Source of the DNA: Rhodococcus koreensis | GTDB lineage: Bacteria; Actinomycetota; Actinomycetes; Mycobacteriales; Mycobacteriaceae | Assembly (NCBI RefSeq): GCF_900105905.1 | Contig: NZ_FNSV01000005.1 | Location: 7,564,001-7,628,000, forward strand | DNA length: 64,000 nt | Direction: 5' to 3' | In this document: piece by piece, positions 41,161-50,289 of the stretch | Layout of the letters: each line of letters starts with the position of its first letter | How positions within the stretch are numbered: the first letter of the stretch is position 1 | Program-made: the position numbers and the translations under genes | The notes under the pieces: model-generated | Told to the model about the DNA's origin: nothing | The model's input: the letters and a program-made list of their open reading frames with translations, nothing else | Database searches by the model: none

Positions 41161-44070
41161 GTGGCTGAGCTGACGCGCCCCGCCGCCGAACTGCATGCCG
41201 AGCTCGCCGAGCTGGGCATCGACCTCGACACCGGAACGCGCCGGCGCGCCGAATACTCCTTCGACGCCTCCAATTACCGGGTGCCGCCGCTGGCCGTGGC
41301 GTTTCCGCACACGCCCGCCGACGTGGTGGCGATCGTGCGGGCCTGCACCGACCGCGGCATCCCCGTCACCAGCCGCGGCGGCGGCACGTCGCTCGCCGGC
41401 AACGCGATCGGCAGGGGAGTGGTGCTCGACTTCTCCCGGCACATGAACCGGGTACGGGCCGTCGACGCGTCCGCCCGCACCGCCGTCGTCGAACCCGGCA
41501 TCGTGCTGACGGACCTGCAGAAGGACGTGCAACTGGCGACGGACGGCGCGTTCACCTTCGCGCCCGACCCGTCCAGCAAGTCCCGCGCGACGGTCGGCGG
41601 CGCCATCGGCAACGACGCCTGCGGCAACCACTCCGTCCGCTACGGCCGCACGTCCGATCACGTCGTCGCACTCGACGTGGTGACCGCGAGCGGGCACCGG
41701 CTGACCGCCACCCACGACGGGCTGCGGGCCACCGATCCCGACGACACGCCCGCGGTGGGCGAGGCCGCGCGGATCACCGCCGGACTCCACGAACTGACGC
41801 AGGAGCATCTCGGCGACTTCCGGCTCGAGCTCGGCCGCATCCCGCGCCAGGTATCCGGCTTTCACCTGGCGAACCTGTTGCCCGAGAACGGCTTCGACGT
41901 GGCCCGCGCGCTGGTGGGAAGCGAGGGGACGTGCGCGGTGATCGTGGCCGCGACCGTCGCGCTGGTGCCGGTGCCGTCCGCGGCGATGCTGCTGTGCCTC
42001 GGATACCACGACCTGGTGGACGCGGCCCGCGACAACGCGATCATCCTCGACTATTCGCCCGCCGCCATCGAGGGCATCGACTCGGCGATCGTCGACACCA
42101 TGCGGCACCTCCGCGGCGCCGACTCCGTGGTCGGGCTGCCCGACGGTCAGGCCTGGCTGTACGTCGACCTCGACGGCGAGGACCTCGCGGAGGTCGAACT
42201 CCGCGGGGCAGAACTGGTCTCGAAGCTGCGTGCGGCCGGACGCCTCGTCGACTCGCGCGTCGTCGGGGACCCGGCGGAACGTGCGTCGCTGTGGAGGGTC
42301 CGCGAGGACGGCGCCGGACTGTCCGCCCGGCTCGTCGAGGGCGGCGAATCCTGGACGGGCTGGGAGGATTCCGCCGTCGCACCCGATCAGCTGGCCGACT
42401 ACCTCGTCGACATCAAGGCGCTGCTCGCCGAATTCGACCTCACCGGGGTGATGTACGGGCACTTCGGCGCCGGCTGCATGCACATCCGTATCAACTTCGA
42501 CCAGCGCACCGACGAGGGCCGGGACGTGATGTCGCGGTTCATCCACCGTGCCGCCGAACTCTGTGTGCGGTTCGGCGGATCGATGTCCGGTGAGCACGGC
42601 GACGGCCGCGCCCGGTCGGCGCTGCTGCCGATGATGTACACGCCCACCATGATGGCGGCGTTCGCCATGTTCAAACGCCTGTGGGATCCGGCGGCCGTGC
42701 TGAACCCCGGCAGCATCGTCGAGCCCGAACCGCTGCTCGGCAGCCTCGCCCTCGACGGCGTGAACCCGCGGGCCTGGCAGACCACCTTCGACCTCACCCC
42801 CACCAGCGACGTCCCCGTCGCACCGTTCGTCCACGCCGTCCAGGGCTGCATCGGGGTGGGCCGCTGCCGCGCGTCGACCGGCGGGGTGATGTGCCCCAGC
42901 TACCGCGCCACCGGGGACGAGAAGGACTCCACCCGGGGCCGGGCCCGCGCCCTGCAGGAGATGGTCCGCAACTCGCCGACCGTCGCTGACGGCTGGCGGT
43001 CCGAGGACGTCAAGGAATCCCTCGACCTCTGCCTGTCCTGCAAGGCCTGCTCCACCGACTGCCCCGTCGGCGTCGACATGGCCACGTACAAATCCGAGTT
43101 CCTCGACCACCACTACCGTGGCCGGGTGCGGCCGCTGTCGCACTACTCCCTCGGCTGGCTGCCGGTGTGGCTGAAGATCGCGGAACGCTCGGCGCCCGTG
43201 GTGAATCGGCTCACCGCCGGCCGGCTCGCGAAGGTCGCGGCCAGGCTGGGTGGTCTCACCCCGCACCGGTCGATGCCGGAGTTCGCGTCCCGCAAGCAGA
43301 TCCGCCGCGAGGTCGGAGAGACGTCGCGGGCCGGCACCGCGGACGTCGTGATACTCGCCGACACGTTCACGCGTGGGTTCCGTCCCGAGGTGGTCGGGGC
43401 CGCGTCGCGGGTGCTCGCCGACGCGGGCCTGAGTTCGCAGTGCCGCAGCGACGTGTGCTGCGGGCTCACCTGGATCTCCACCGGACAGCTGAAGCAGGCC
43501 ACCAAGACCCTCACCAGGGCCGCCGAACTCCTCGACGACGGCACCGACCGGCCCATCGTCGTCCTCGAACCGAGCTGCGCCGCCGCATTCCGGAAGGACC
43601 TGCCCGAACTCGTCCACACCGACGCCGCACGACGCGTCGCCGCCCGCATCCGCAGCTTCGCCGGTGCGGTGCTCGAACGCACCGAGTCCGGATGGAGCCC
43701 GAGCGTGCCGGTGCCCGAAGACGTCACCGTGCAGACGCACTGCCACGAATACGCGGTGTTCGGCGCGGCGGCCCAGCGGAAGGCACTGCAGGCCGTCGGG
43801 GTGCCGCGCGTGCGGGAAGCCACCGGATGCTGCGGCGTCGCAGGTAACTTCGGGTTCGAGGCCGACCACTACGACCTCAGCATGCAGGTCGCGGAGCAGG
43901 CACTCGCCCCCGCGCTGCGCGAGAGTCCCGAAGATGCCGTAATACTGACGGACGGGTTCAGCTGCCACATGCAGGTGCGGCAACTCGATCCGAACCGATC
44001 GTCGAAACACCTCGCCCAACTGCTCGACCCCGCACCACCGTCGAAACCCGATCACCAGAGCGGAGACTGA
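41161..44070 (+). CDS. fused FAD-linked oxidase / Fe-S dehydrogenase (D-lactate/glycolate type)
   Basis: 969 residues from GTG 41161. The FAD-binding half has VTSRGGGTSLAGNAIGRGVV and PDPSSKSRATVGGAIGNDAC (about 75-160), then an FAD-oxidase C domain ending CVRFGGSMSGEHGDGRARSA. Next come Fe-S clusters (CIGVGRC...MCPSY, then CLSCKACSTDCPVGV). Two cysteine-rich CCG domains close the protein (CCGLTW, CCGVAGNFGFE). The order matches Dld2/GlpC-like respiratory dehydrogenases that pass electrons from a 2-hydroxy acid to the quinone pool. The substrate is not readable. The following gene begins one base after the stop. Confidence 0.88.
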   Translation: MAELTRPAAELHAELAELGIDLDTGTRRRAEYSFDASNYRVPPLAVAFPHTPADVVAIVRACTDRGIPVTSRGGGTSLAGNAIGRGVVLDFSRHMNRVRAVDASARTAVVEPGIVLTDLQKDVQLATDGAFTFAPDPSSKSRATVGGAIGNDACGNHSVRYGRTSDHVVALDVVTASGHRLTATHDGLRATDPDDTPAVGEAARITAGLHELTQEHLGDFRLELGRIPRQVSGFHLANLLPENGFDVARALVGSEGTCAVIVAATVALVPVPSAAMLLCLGYHDLVDAARDNAIILDYSPAAIEGIDSAIVDTMRHLRGADSVVGLPDGQAWLYVDLDGEDLAEVELRGAELVSKLRAAGRLVDSRVVGDPAERASLWRVREDGAGLSARLVEGGESWTGWEDSAVAPDQLADYLVDIKALLAEFDLTGVMYGHFGAGCMHIRINFDQRTDEGRDVMSRFIHRAAELCVRFGGSMSGEHGDGRARSALLPMMYTPTMMAAFAMFKRLWDPAAVLNPGSIVEPEPLLGSLALDGVNPRAWQTTFDLTPTSDVPVAPFVHAVQGCIGVGRCRASTGGVMCPSYRATGDEKDSTRGRARALQEMVRNSPTVADGWRSEDVKESLDLCLSCKACSTDCPVGVDMATYKSEFLDHHYRGRVRPLSHYSLGWLPVWLKIAERSAPVVNRLTAGRLAKVAARLGGLTPHRSMPEFASRKQIRREVGETSRAGTADVVILADTFTRGFRPEVVGAASRVLADAGLSSQCRSDVCCGLTWISTGQLKQATKTLTRAAELLDDGTDRPIVVLEPSCAAAFRKDLPELVHTDAARRVAARIRSFAGAVLERTESGWSPSVPVPEDVTVQTHCHEYAVFGAAAQRKALQAVGVPRVREATGCCGVAGNFGFEADHYDLSMQVAEQALAPALRESPEDAVILTDGFSCHMQVRQLDPNRSSKHLAQLLDPAPPSKPDHQSGD

Positions 44071-44071
44071 A

Positions 44072-44500
44072 ATGTCGCAGTTGTCGATGACCAGTGACGA
44101 ACGTCAGAAGTTCCTCGCCGACGTGCACGTGGGGGTGATCGCCGTCGACCGCGACGGACGCGCCCCACTTGCCGTGCCCATCTGGTACGGCTACGAGCCC
44201 GGCGGCCAACCGTACGTCTGGACCGGGCGCGGCTCGCTGAAGGAGCGGCTGATCCGCGCCTCCGGCCGCTTCAGCCTCGTCGCCCAGCACGAGAAGCCGC
44301 CGTACCGGTACGTCAGCGTCGAAGGTCCGGCGGAGTTCGACGAGGCACCCACCGCCGACATCGTCCGCGGACTCGCCGCTCGTTACCTCCCCGCCGACGA
44401 GGTCGACCCGTTCGTGGAGCAGGCGTACGACGACAACGCGATCATCATCCGGATGCGGCCGGAGCACTGGCTGAGCGTCGACTACGGTCAGGGCGCATAG
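44072..44500 (+). CDS. PNPOx-fold (pyridoxamine-phosphate-oxidase-like) protein
   Basis: 142 residues, single split barrel: FLADVHVGVIAVDRDGRAPL, PIWYGYEPGGQPYVWTGRGS and RYVSVEGPAEF. Actinobacterial members often use F420 or flavin, or bind heme. It starts one base after the FAD/Fe-S dehydrogenase, so the two form an operon. A family A hairpin begins immediately after its stop. Confidence 0.8.
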   Translation: MSQLSMTSDERQKFLADVHVGVIAVDRDGRAPLAVPIWYGYEPGGQPYVWTGRGSLKERLIRASGRFSLVAQHEKPPYRYVSVEGPAEFDEAPTADIVRGLAARYLPADEVDPFVEQAYDDNAIIIRMRPEHWLSVDYGQGA

Positions 44501-44550
44501 CGCCCGTGCGCCTTTCTGGTAGCTGGAACAACCAGAAAGGCGCACGGGCG
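44501..44550. repeat. long intergenic hairpin, family A copy 2
   Basis: Perfect 20-bp arms (core GCCCGTGCGCCTTTCTGGT) around the 10-base loop AGCTGGAACA. It starts directly after the stop of the PNPOx gene and probably ends that transcript. T-runs occur inside the stem rather than after it. Confidence 0.88.
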
Positions 44551-44642
44551 ATTCGGTTCACGATGATTCTGACGATGGCGGGGACGCCCGAAGTGCGGAA
44601 GCGTCGAAGGGCAGTTGTTCCGCCTCGACAGGAGCGCCCTTC

Positions 44643-46238
44643 ATGACCGAACTTCTCGACCTGAGCACCGACGTCCTCGTCATCGGCGGCGGCCCCGCCG
44701 GAACGTGGGCGGCGCTGCGCGCACGCCAAGCCGGGGCGGACGTCGTCCTCGTCGACAAGGGGTACTGCGGAACCAGCGGTGCCACCGCGCCTTCGGGCAC
44801 CGGCGTCTGGTACGTCGACCCCGACCCGTCCGCGCGGGCGAAGGCCAAGGCCAGCCGCGAAGCACTCGGCGGACATCTCGCCGATCACCACTGGATGGAC
44901 CGCGTCCTCGACCAGACGTACGCAAACATGAACCTGCTCGCCGAGGAGGGCCGGTACCCGTTCCCGGTCGACCCCGACACCGGCAGGCAGATCCGCACCG
45001 GACTGCAAGGGCCCGAATACATGCGACGCATGCGCGCGTGGGTGAAGAAGGCGGGCGTCCGGATTCTCGACCACTCGCCGGCCCTCGAACTGCTCGTCGA
45101 CACCGACGGCCGGGTGCGCGGCGCGGCGGGCTACCAGCGCCACGACGACCGCGACTACCGGATCGGCGCGGGCGCCGTCGTGATCGCGAGCGGCGGTTGC
45201 GCATTCCTGTCCCGCGCGCTCGGCACGAACGTCGACACCGGCGACGGTGCGCTGATGGCCGCCGAGGTGGGGGCCACGTTCTCCGGCATGGAATTCTCCA
45301 ACGCCTACGCGATCGTTCCCGCCAACTCCACCATCACCAAGACCGCCTACTACGGCTACGCCACGTTCTTCCACGCCGACGGCAGCGTCCTCGAGGGCGC
45401 CGGCTCCACCAAGGGGCGGTCGGTGATCGCGAAAACGCTGCTGTCCGAACCGGTGTTCGCCCAGCTCGACCGCGCCGACGACGAGGTGCAACGCCAGATG
45501 CGGCTCGGGCAGCCGAACTTCTTCCTGCAGTTCGACCGCCGCGGGATCAACCCGTTCACCGACCGCTTCGAGGTCAGCATGCTCGCCGAGGGCACGGTCC
45601 GCGGAACCGGTGGTATCGAGGTGGTCGACGACACCTGCGCCACCTCGGTGCCCGGGCTGTTCGCCGCCGGGGACGCCGCGACCCGTGAACGCATCTGCGG
45701 CGGCTTCACCGGCGGCGGCAGCCACAACTCGGCGTGGGCGATGTCGTCCGGCAGCTGGGCCGGAACCGGGGCCGCTCGATGTGCACGAACCGAACGTCGG
45801 GTCGCGGCGGGCGAACTGCGTCCCGCAGGCCGGGCCGGGCTGCGTCCGACGGGGCGGCCGGGGCTGGAGGCGTCCGCCGTCGTCGCGGCCGCGCAGGCCG
45901 AACTCATCCCGTACGAGAAGAACTACCTGCGGGACGGGACGCGGGTGCAGGGTGCGCTCGGCGAACTGGAGTCGCTGTGGACGGCACTGTCCGCCGGCCT
46001 CGGCGGCGACTCCGGCGACGAGCGGGTGCGTGCCCGGCAGGCCGCCGCGATCACCGCGGTGGGCCGGTGGATGTACCACTCGACGCTGGCGCGGACGGAG
46101 ACCCGCGGAATGAGCAAGCGCGCCGACTACCCGGACCTCGACCCGGCACAGCACCACCACATCCTCACCGGTGGGCTCGACGACGTCTGGACCTCGACCG
46201 CCGCGGTGCACGACGGGCTGTTGCGGGTGGCGTCGTGA
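44643..46238 (+). CDS. FAD-dependent fumarate-reductase/AprA-like flavoprotein
   Basis: 531 residues, ATG 44643 preceded by AGGAG. The dinucleotide fold is DVLVIGGGPAGTWAALRARQ. The FRD/SDH family pattern continues with CGTSGATAPSGTGVWYVDPD, GGCAFLSRALGTNVDTGDGA, GEVSGMEFSNAYAIV-like sequence, and LARTETRGMSKRADYPDLD near the end. The next gene, with a GTGA overlap, encodes its ferredoxin. A flavoprotein plus small two-cluster ferredoxin is the layout of adenylylsulfate-reductase-like pairs, though canonical APS reductase residues were not verified. Confidence 0.8.
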   Translation: MTELLDLSTDVLVIGGGPAGTWAALRARQAGADVVLVDKGYCGTSGATAPSGTGVWYVDPDPSARAKAKASREALGGHLADHHWMDRVLDQTYANMNLLAEEGRYPFPVDPDTGRQIRTGLQGPEYMRRMRAWVKKAGVRILDHSPALELLVDTDGRVRGAAGYQRHDDRDYRIGAGAVVIASGGCAFLSRALGTNVDTGDGALMAAEVGATFSGMEFSNAYAIVPANSTITKTAYYGYATFFHADGSVLEGAGSTKGRSVIAKTLLSEPVFAQLDRADDEVQRQMRLGQPNFFLQFDRRGINPFTDRFEVSMLAEGTVRGTGGIEVVDDTCATSVPGLFAAGDAATRERICGGFTGGGSHNSAWAMSSGSWAGTGAARCARTERRVAAGELRPAGRAGLRPTGRPGLEASAVVAAAQAELIPYEKNYLRDGTRVQGALGELESLWTALSAGLGGDSGDERVRARQAAAITAVGRWMYHSTLARTETRGMSKRADYPDLDPAQHHHILTGGLDDVWTSTAAVHDGLLRVAS

Positions 46239-46573
46239 TCGAGGTTCTGCTGGCCGAGGCGTGCATCGGCTGCGACAAATGCGTCGACGCGTGCCCCACC
46301 AACGTGTTCGACCGCACCGACACCGGGATCCCCGTGATCGCGCGGCAATCGGACTGCCAGACGTGCTTCATGTGCGAGGCGTACTGCCCGGTCGACGCGC
46401 TGTACGTCGACCCGCAGTCCACCCCGCTCGTCGACGGTCAGCGCATCCCGGAGGACCACATTGGCCGGTACCGAGAGAAACTCGGCTGGGGCAAGGGGCG
46501 TGCCGCCGGCTCGCTCACCGCGGTCGGGCCGTCCCTGCCGCACGGTGCGCCGCCACCACGGCTTCGCTCGTGA
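46235..46573 (+). CDS. 2x[4Fe-4S] ferredoxin partner
   Basis: 112 residues from GTG 46235, overlapping the flavoprotein stop. Two cluster motifs are visible: CIGCDKCVDACP (residues about 9-20) and CQTCFMCEAYCP (about 44-55). A C-terminal extension is of the AprB-like kind (DHIGRYREKLGWGKG). It should relay electrons to or from the flavoprotein. A family B hairpin overlaps its stop codon. Confidence 0.88.
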   Translation: MIEVLLAEACIGCDKCVDACPTNVFDRTDTGIPVIARQSDCQTCFMCEAYCPVDALYVDPQSTPLVDGQRIPEDHIGRYREKLGWGKGRAAGSLTAVGPSLPHGAPPPRLRS

Positions 46574-46610
46574 GTGCGTAACGAGTCCAGGGACTCCTTA
46601 CCCACTCACG
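46569..46610. repeat. two-level intergenic hairpin, family B copy 1
   Basis: Outer arms CGTGAGTG/CACTCACG and inner GAGT/ACTC around CCAGGG. The inner part AACGAGTCCAGGGACTC matches the copy at 60790. It overlaps the ferredoxin stop codon and probably acts as a terminator. Confidence 0.75.
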
Positions 46611-46663
46611 GGCGGCGGAGCCGCTAGATTGGAGGTACGGAACAGTCGTTTCCGGGTGCAGGG

Positions 46664-48031
46664 GTGCGCGTGCAGAATTCGAAATCGACACCGACGACCG
46701 TGCCTGGGCTGCGGGTCTACCGGCCCGAATCGCCCGCGGCGCGGATGGCGCTCGTCGGCGCCACTGTCGTGGTCGGCCTCGTGCTCATGTGGATGGCCGG
46801 ACGGTCGGGTCCCGTCCGCACGTGGATGGTGGCGTCCGGAATCGCCGTCCTGCTCGTGGCCCGGGGACTGCACCTGCGACGGCCCGTCACCGTCACGCAT
46901 GCGGCCGCGGCGGTGCTGATGGTGGCGGTCGCGGATGTGGCGTATTCGAGCGCACATTCGACCCCGGGGTTCCTGCTCCTCGTGGCCACCGGACCCGTCC
47001 TGATGCTGCCGGTGCGCAGCGTGCCGCAGCCCGAGGACCGTGCCCGCGTCTTCTCGCTGATCCAGCGGACCACGGACGATCCACTGTCGCCGTTCGCCCT
47101 CAATTCGGCGAAGTCGTACTACCTCAACGCGTCGGGCACCGCGGCGATCGCCTACCGGGCGCGGTCCGGGATCGCCGTCGTCTCCGGCGATCCCATCGGA
47201 GACCCGCTCGAGTTCGGCGCGCTCCTCGACGCGTTCGACGAGTTCGCGGCCGAACGCGGGTGGCGCGTCGCGGTGCTCGGCGCGGGGGAGCGGGTCACCC
47301 GGCTGTGGGAGATCGGCGGCGACACCCGAAAGCCGTTGACGGCGGTCCCGATCGGCCGCGACGTGGTGATCGACGTCGGATCCTTCACCCTGCACGGCCG
47401 AAAGTTCCGGAACCTCCGGCAGGCGGTGCAGCGCACCCGCAACGCCGGGCTCACCACCGAGATCGTCCCCGAAGCCGCGCTCGACGAACCGACACGCCGG
47501 GAACTCACCGACATCGTCGACGCCGCCCGCGCCGGACATCAGCGCCGCGGGTTCTCGATGATCCTCGACCACCTGCTGGACGGCACGCTTCCCGGTGTTC
47601 TTCTCGTGGTCGCCCGCGACTGCACCGGTCGCGCCGTCGCCTTCCAGCGGTACGGCACCGCCGATTCCGCCCGCGAGCTGAGCCTCGACGTGCCGTGGCG
47701 CGGTGACGGCGCCCCGAACGGCACCGACGAACGCATGACCGTCGACGTCATCCGGTACGCCGAGCGGACCGGTGCGCGCTACGTCTCGCTGTCGTTCGCG
47801 GCGTTTCCCGAACTCCTCGACCCCGACGCACCCGGTGCCGGCGCCCGGCTCTTCCGCCGCGTCCTGCACCTGGGCGACGCGCTGATCGCGCTGGAGTCGC
47901 TGTACCGCTACCTCGGCAAGTTCCATGCGACGGGGAACCGGCGCTACGTGCTCCTGCGTTTCCGGTACCTGCTGCCCGTGGCGTTCGCGTGCCTGACGTT
48001 CGAATTCGTGCCGCACCGGGAACGGGACTGA
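46664..48031 (+). CDS. DUF2156 (LPG-synthetase C-terminal-like) membrane protein
   Basis: 455 residues from GTG 46664. Four membrane spans lie in the first 130 residues (MALVGATVVVGLVLMWMAG, VASGIAVLLVARGLHL and others). A DUF2156 domain of tandem GNAT fold follows: SYYLNASGTAAIAYRARSGI then AVVSGDPIGDP, GRKFRNLRQAVQRTRNAGLT and LESLYRYLGKFHATGNRRYV. The last motif is the hallmark of the MprF/LysX aminoacyl-phospholipid synthase domain. No lysyl-tRNA synthetase part is fused. It probably modifies envelope lipids. Confidence 0.85.
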   Translation: MRVQNSKSTPTTVPGLRVYRPESPAARMALVGATVVVGLVLMWMAGRSGPVRTWMVASGIAVLLVARGLHLRRPVTVTHAAAAVLMVAVADVAYSSAHSTPGFLLLVATGPVLMLPVRSVPQPEDRARVFSLIQRTTDDPLSPFALNSAKSYYLNASGTAAIAYRARSGIAVVSGDPIGDPLEFGALLDAFDEFAAERGWRVAVLGAGERVTRLWEIGGDTRKPLTAVPIGRDVVIDVGSFTLHGRKFRNLRQAVQRTRNAGLTTEIVPEAALDEPTRRELTDIVDAARAGHQRRGFSMILDHLLDGTLPGVLLVVARDCTGRAVAFQRYGTADSARELSLDVPWRGDGAPNGTDERMTVDVIRYAERTGARYVSLSFAAFPELLDPDAPGAGARLFRRVLHLGDALIALESLYRYLGKFHATGNRRYVLLRFRYLLPVAFACLTFEFVPHRERD

Positions 48032-48041
48032 CGCTCGGGTT

Positions 48042-48194
48042 TCAGAAGTCGAAGTTCTTCTCGTTCGTCGCCGTGAGCGCGTCGACGACGGCCGCGAGAT
48101 CGGTCTTGGAGACGTCCGCGGTCTCTTCTTTCGGCGTCGATCGCGTCGCCTTGTCCGGTCGGGTCTGGTTCTTGGCGGGCCGTTCGTCCGTCAT
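48042..48194 (-). CDS. small conserved-looking protein of 50 residues
   Basis: ATG 48194 with GAAGG 8 bases upstream. The product begins MTDERPAKNQTRPDKATRST and ends ALTATNEKNFDF. It is hydrophilic with no membrane segment, and no family is recognised. Codon use has the local G/C third-position bias, and the stop lies 11 bases from the converging DUF2156 stop. Both points support a real gene. Confidence 0.5.
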   Translation of the reverse strand: MTDERPAKNQTRPDKATRSTPKEETADVSKTDLAAVVDALTATNEKNFDF

Positions 48195-48322
48195 CTGTGC
48201 ACCTTCGCGATAGGCCGAGCCGGGCAGGGTTACTCACCAGTACACCGTCACGAGCCTGCCTCCGCAACCCGGCGGGGTCCTGATGTGACGTGGTGCACGT
48301 CGAGCCAGTTATCTGACAGCTA

Positions 48323-48730
48323 TCAGGCTGTGTTCGACTGGGGCGACAAGTGCTCGTGGACGGCGATCCAGCCCGAGCCTTCGCGACGCCGGAACACGAT
48401 CGTCTCCCGCTCGTCGAGTTCGACCGTTCCCGTCGAATCCCGCACGGTGGTGCCGACCCGATGCGTCAGCACTGCGACATCCGGGGCCGGGAACGTGACG
48501 TTCTGCTCGCTGGAGCGGCACGCCAGGACGCGGAACCCGTCCGACTCCCACTCGGTCCACAGGTTGCGGTAGGCCTCGCGACTGGGCAGCGGCACCGGGT
48601 GGGTGTAGAAGACGAACGTCGCGTCCGGGCTGAACGCCTCGAAGTAGGCGGTCGTGTCGTGCTCGCCGAATGCCCGGATCAGTGCGTCGATCGCGTCCTG
48701 GACGTCTGCTGTCGTCGCCGTGTCAGCCAT
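48323..48730 (-). CDS. NTF2-like / SnoaL-type protein
   Basis: 135 residues. VQDAIDALIRAFGEHDTTAY then FEAFSPDATFVFYTHPVPLP and a C-terminal GWIAVHEHLS strand mark the DUF4440/SnoaL-type cone fold. It overlaps the end of the NCS1 permease gene by 8 bases, so it is co-transcribed. Possibly a small hydrolase or isomerase acting on the transported base. Catalytic residues are not assignable. Confidence 0.75.
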   Translation of the reverse strand: MADTATTADVQDAIDALIRAFGEHDTTAYFEAFSPDATFVFYTHPVPLPSREAYRNLWTEWESDGFRVLACRSSEQNVTFPAPDVAVLTHRVGTTVRDSTGTVELDERETIVFRRREGSGWIAVHEHLSPQSNTA

Positions 48731-50174
48731 GAGCATGGGTCTCCTCGACTGCCAGTGCGGCTTCGCTGTCTTCGATGAACCGTTCCTCGGTGTCGAGGTC
48801 GAGCGACCGGGACAGGAACCAGTACACGATCCCGGACACGGCGAGGCCGACCGCGAACGCGACGTCGACGTCACCGAGCGCCGCGGCGATCGGTCCGACG
48901 TAGAACGGCAGCACCATGAACGGAACGGACGCGACGATGCCGGCGAAGAAGGCGGTCATGCCCCGCCACGACCACATTCCGTACAACCCGTCCGGCGTGA
49001 ACAGGTCGGTGATGGCGTAGTGCCCGCGGCGCACGAAGAAGAAGTCGGTGAGATTGACGGCGGTCCACGGCACGAGGAGGTACAGCATGATCAGCAGCGT
49101 CGTGTTCAGGACGGTCGTCGAATCGGTGAACAGCAGACTCAGCACCAGCCAGACCGCCGCCAGCGCGAGGACGGTCACCACCCGGATCCGGCGCGAGGGG
49201 GTGACCTTCCGGAAGGAGTCGATGCCGGTGATCACGGTGAGCATGCCGCTGTACGCGTTCAGGCCCATGGTGGCCACCAGTACGAGCGTCGCGACGAGGG
49301 CGAGCACGCTGCCGAGGAACGGGACCACCGAGTTGCCGGCGTCGTGGATGCCGGCGAGCGCATCCGTCGCTCCGAGTCGGGTGGCCATCCACGCGCCCAC
49401 CGGGATCAGCCAGACCGGCGACGCGGAGGCGCCGAGGAACACGGCCGACACGATCGCCGACGTCCGCGTGTTGCGCGGCAGGTACCGCGAGTAGTCCGAC
49501 ACGTACGGCGCGTACGTGATGTTGTAGGAGGCCGCGACACTGAACTGGGCGATGAACGCCAGCAGGGTGAACCCGCCCGTCGTGGCGCCCGCGTCGCCGC
49601 CGGCGTGCCCGAATACGACGCCCCACGTGAGGATGGCCCACAGCGGCAGCGACAGCCAGAACAGCACACGGAACGACAGGTGCAGCAGGTCGTGGCCGTA
49701 GATGGCGAGGAGCGTCGCGACGGCGGTGATGACGACGGCGATGACGGCCGCGTTCCACCCGAAGATGCTGTGCAGGCCCGACTTGATGATGACGACGTCC
49801 ACCACGTTGAACCCGACGTACGTGAACAAGGTCCCGATCAGCGCGAGGACGACACCGCGGTAGCCGAACTGCGCGCGGGACTGCACCATCTGCGGGAGTC
49901 CGAGGACCGGTCCCTGCGACGCGTGGAACGCCATGAACAACGTTCCGAAGAAGATGCCGAGAATGCCCGCGACGACCGTCCAGCCCAGCGACAGGCCGAG
50001 GGCGGGACCGACGAAGCCGATGGCCACCGTGAAGGGCTGGAAGTTTCCGACGAACCAGAAGGGGCCCTGGTCGCGGACCTTCCCGTGACGTTCGTCCTCG
50101 GGGACGTAGTCGATCGAGCGGGTCTCGATGGTGCCACCGAGGGTCGCGGCGGTGTCGCCGGAGTGATCTGTCAC
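48723..50174 (-). CDS. NCS1-family purine/cytosine-type permease
   Basis: 483 residues from GTG 50174 (Shine-Dalgarno TAGGAG). Twelve hydrophobic helices. The NCS1 N-terminal signature is GPFWFVGNFQPFTVAIGFVG; other stretches are FGYRGVVLALIGTLFTYVGF, then a helix with YNITYAPYVSDYSRYLPRNT (helix 6 consensus). Imports a nucleobase or related compound with H+ or Na+. It is divergent from a PucR-type regulator, which strongly suggests control by purine-like or allantoin-like ligands. Confidence 0.88.
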   Translation of the reverse strand: MTDHSGDTAATLGGTIETRSIDYVPEDERHGKVRDQGPFWFVGNFQPFTVAIGFVGPALGLSLGWTVVAGILGIFFGTLFMAFHASQGPVLGLPQMVQSRAQFGYRGVVLALIGTLFTYVGFNVVDVVIIKSGLHSIFGWNAAVIAVVITAVATLLAIYGHDLLHLSFRVLFWLSLPLWAILTWGVVFGHAGGDAGATTGGFTLLAFIAQFSVAASYNITYAPYVSDYSRYLPRNTRTSAIVSAVFLGASASPVWLIPVGAWMATRLGATDALAGIHDAGNSVVPFLGSVLALVATLVLVATMGLNAYSGMLTVITGIDSFRKVTPSRRIRVVTVLALAAVWLVLSLLFTDSTTVLNTTLLIMLYLLVPWTAVNLTDFFFVRRGHYAITDLFTPDGLYGMWSWRGMTAFFAGIVASVPFMVLPFYVGPIAAALGDVDVAFAVGLAVSGIVYWFLSRSLDLDTEERFIEDSEAALAVEETHAHG

Positions 50175-50289
50175 TGAAACTCCTAGGAGGTGCTGTGGCT
50201 CTGATCACTACTCTGCGCAGTGCGCCGCTCCGGCACCAGAGGCGAGATGTACAGTTCGTCTATTACGGTTGGGCAATTCGTACAAGGGG

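Noticed and set aside
41059..44055. Open frame of almost 1000 codons antisense to the FAD/Fe-S dehydrogenase
   Set aside because: No recognisable domain; the plus strand carries all FAD and cluster motifs.
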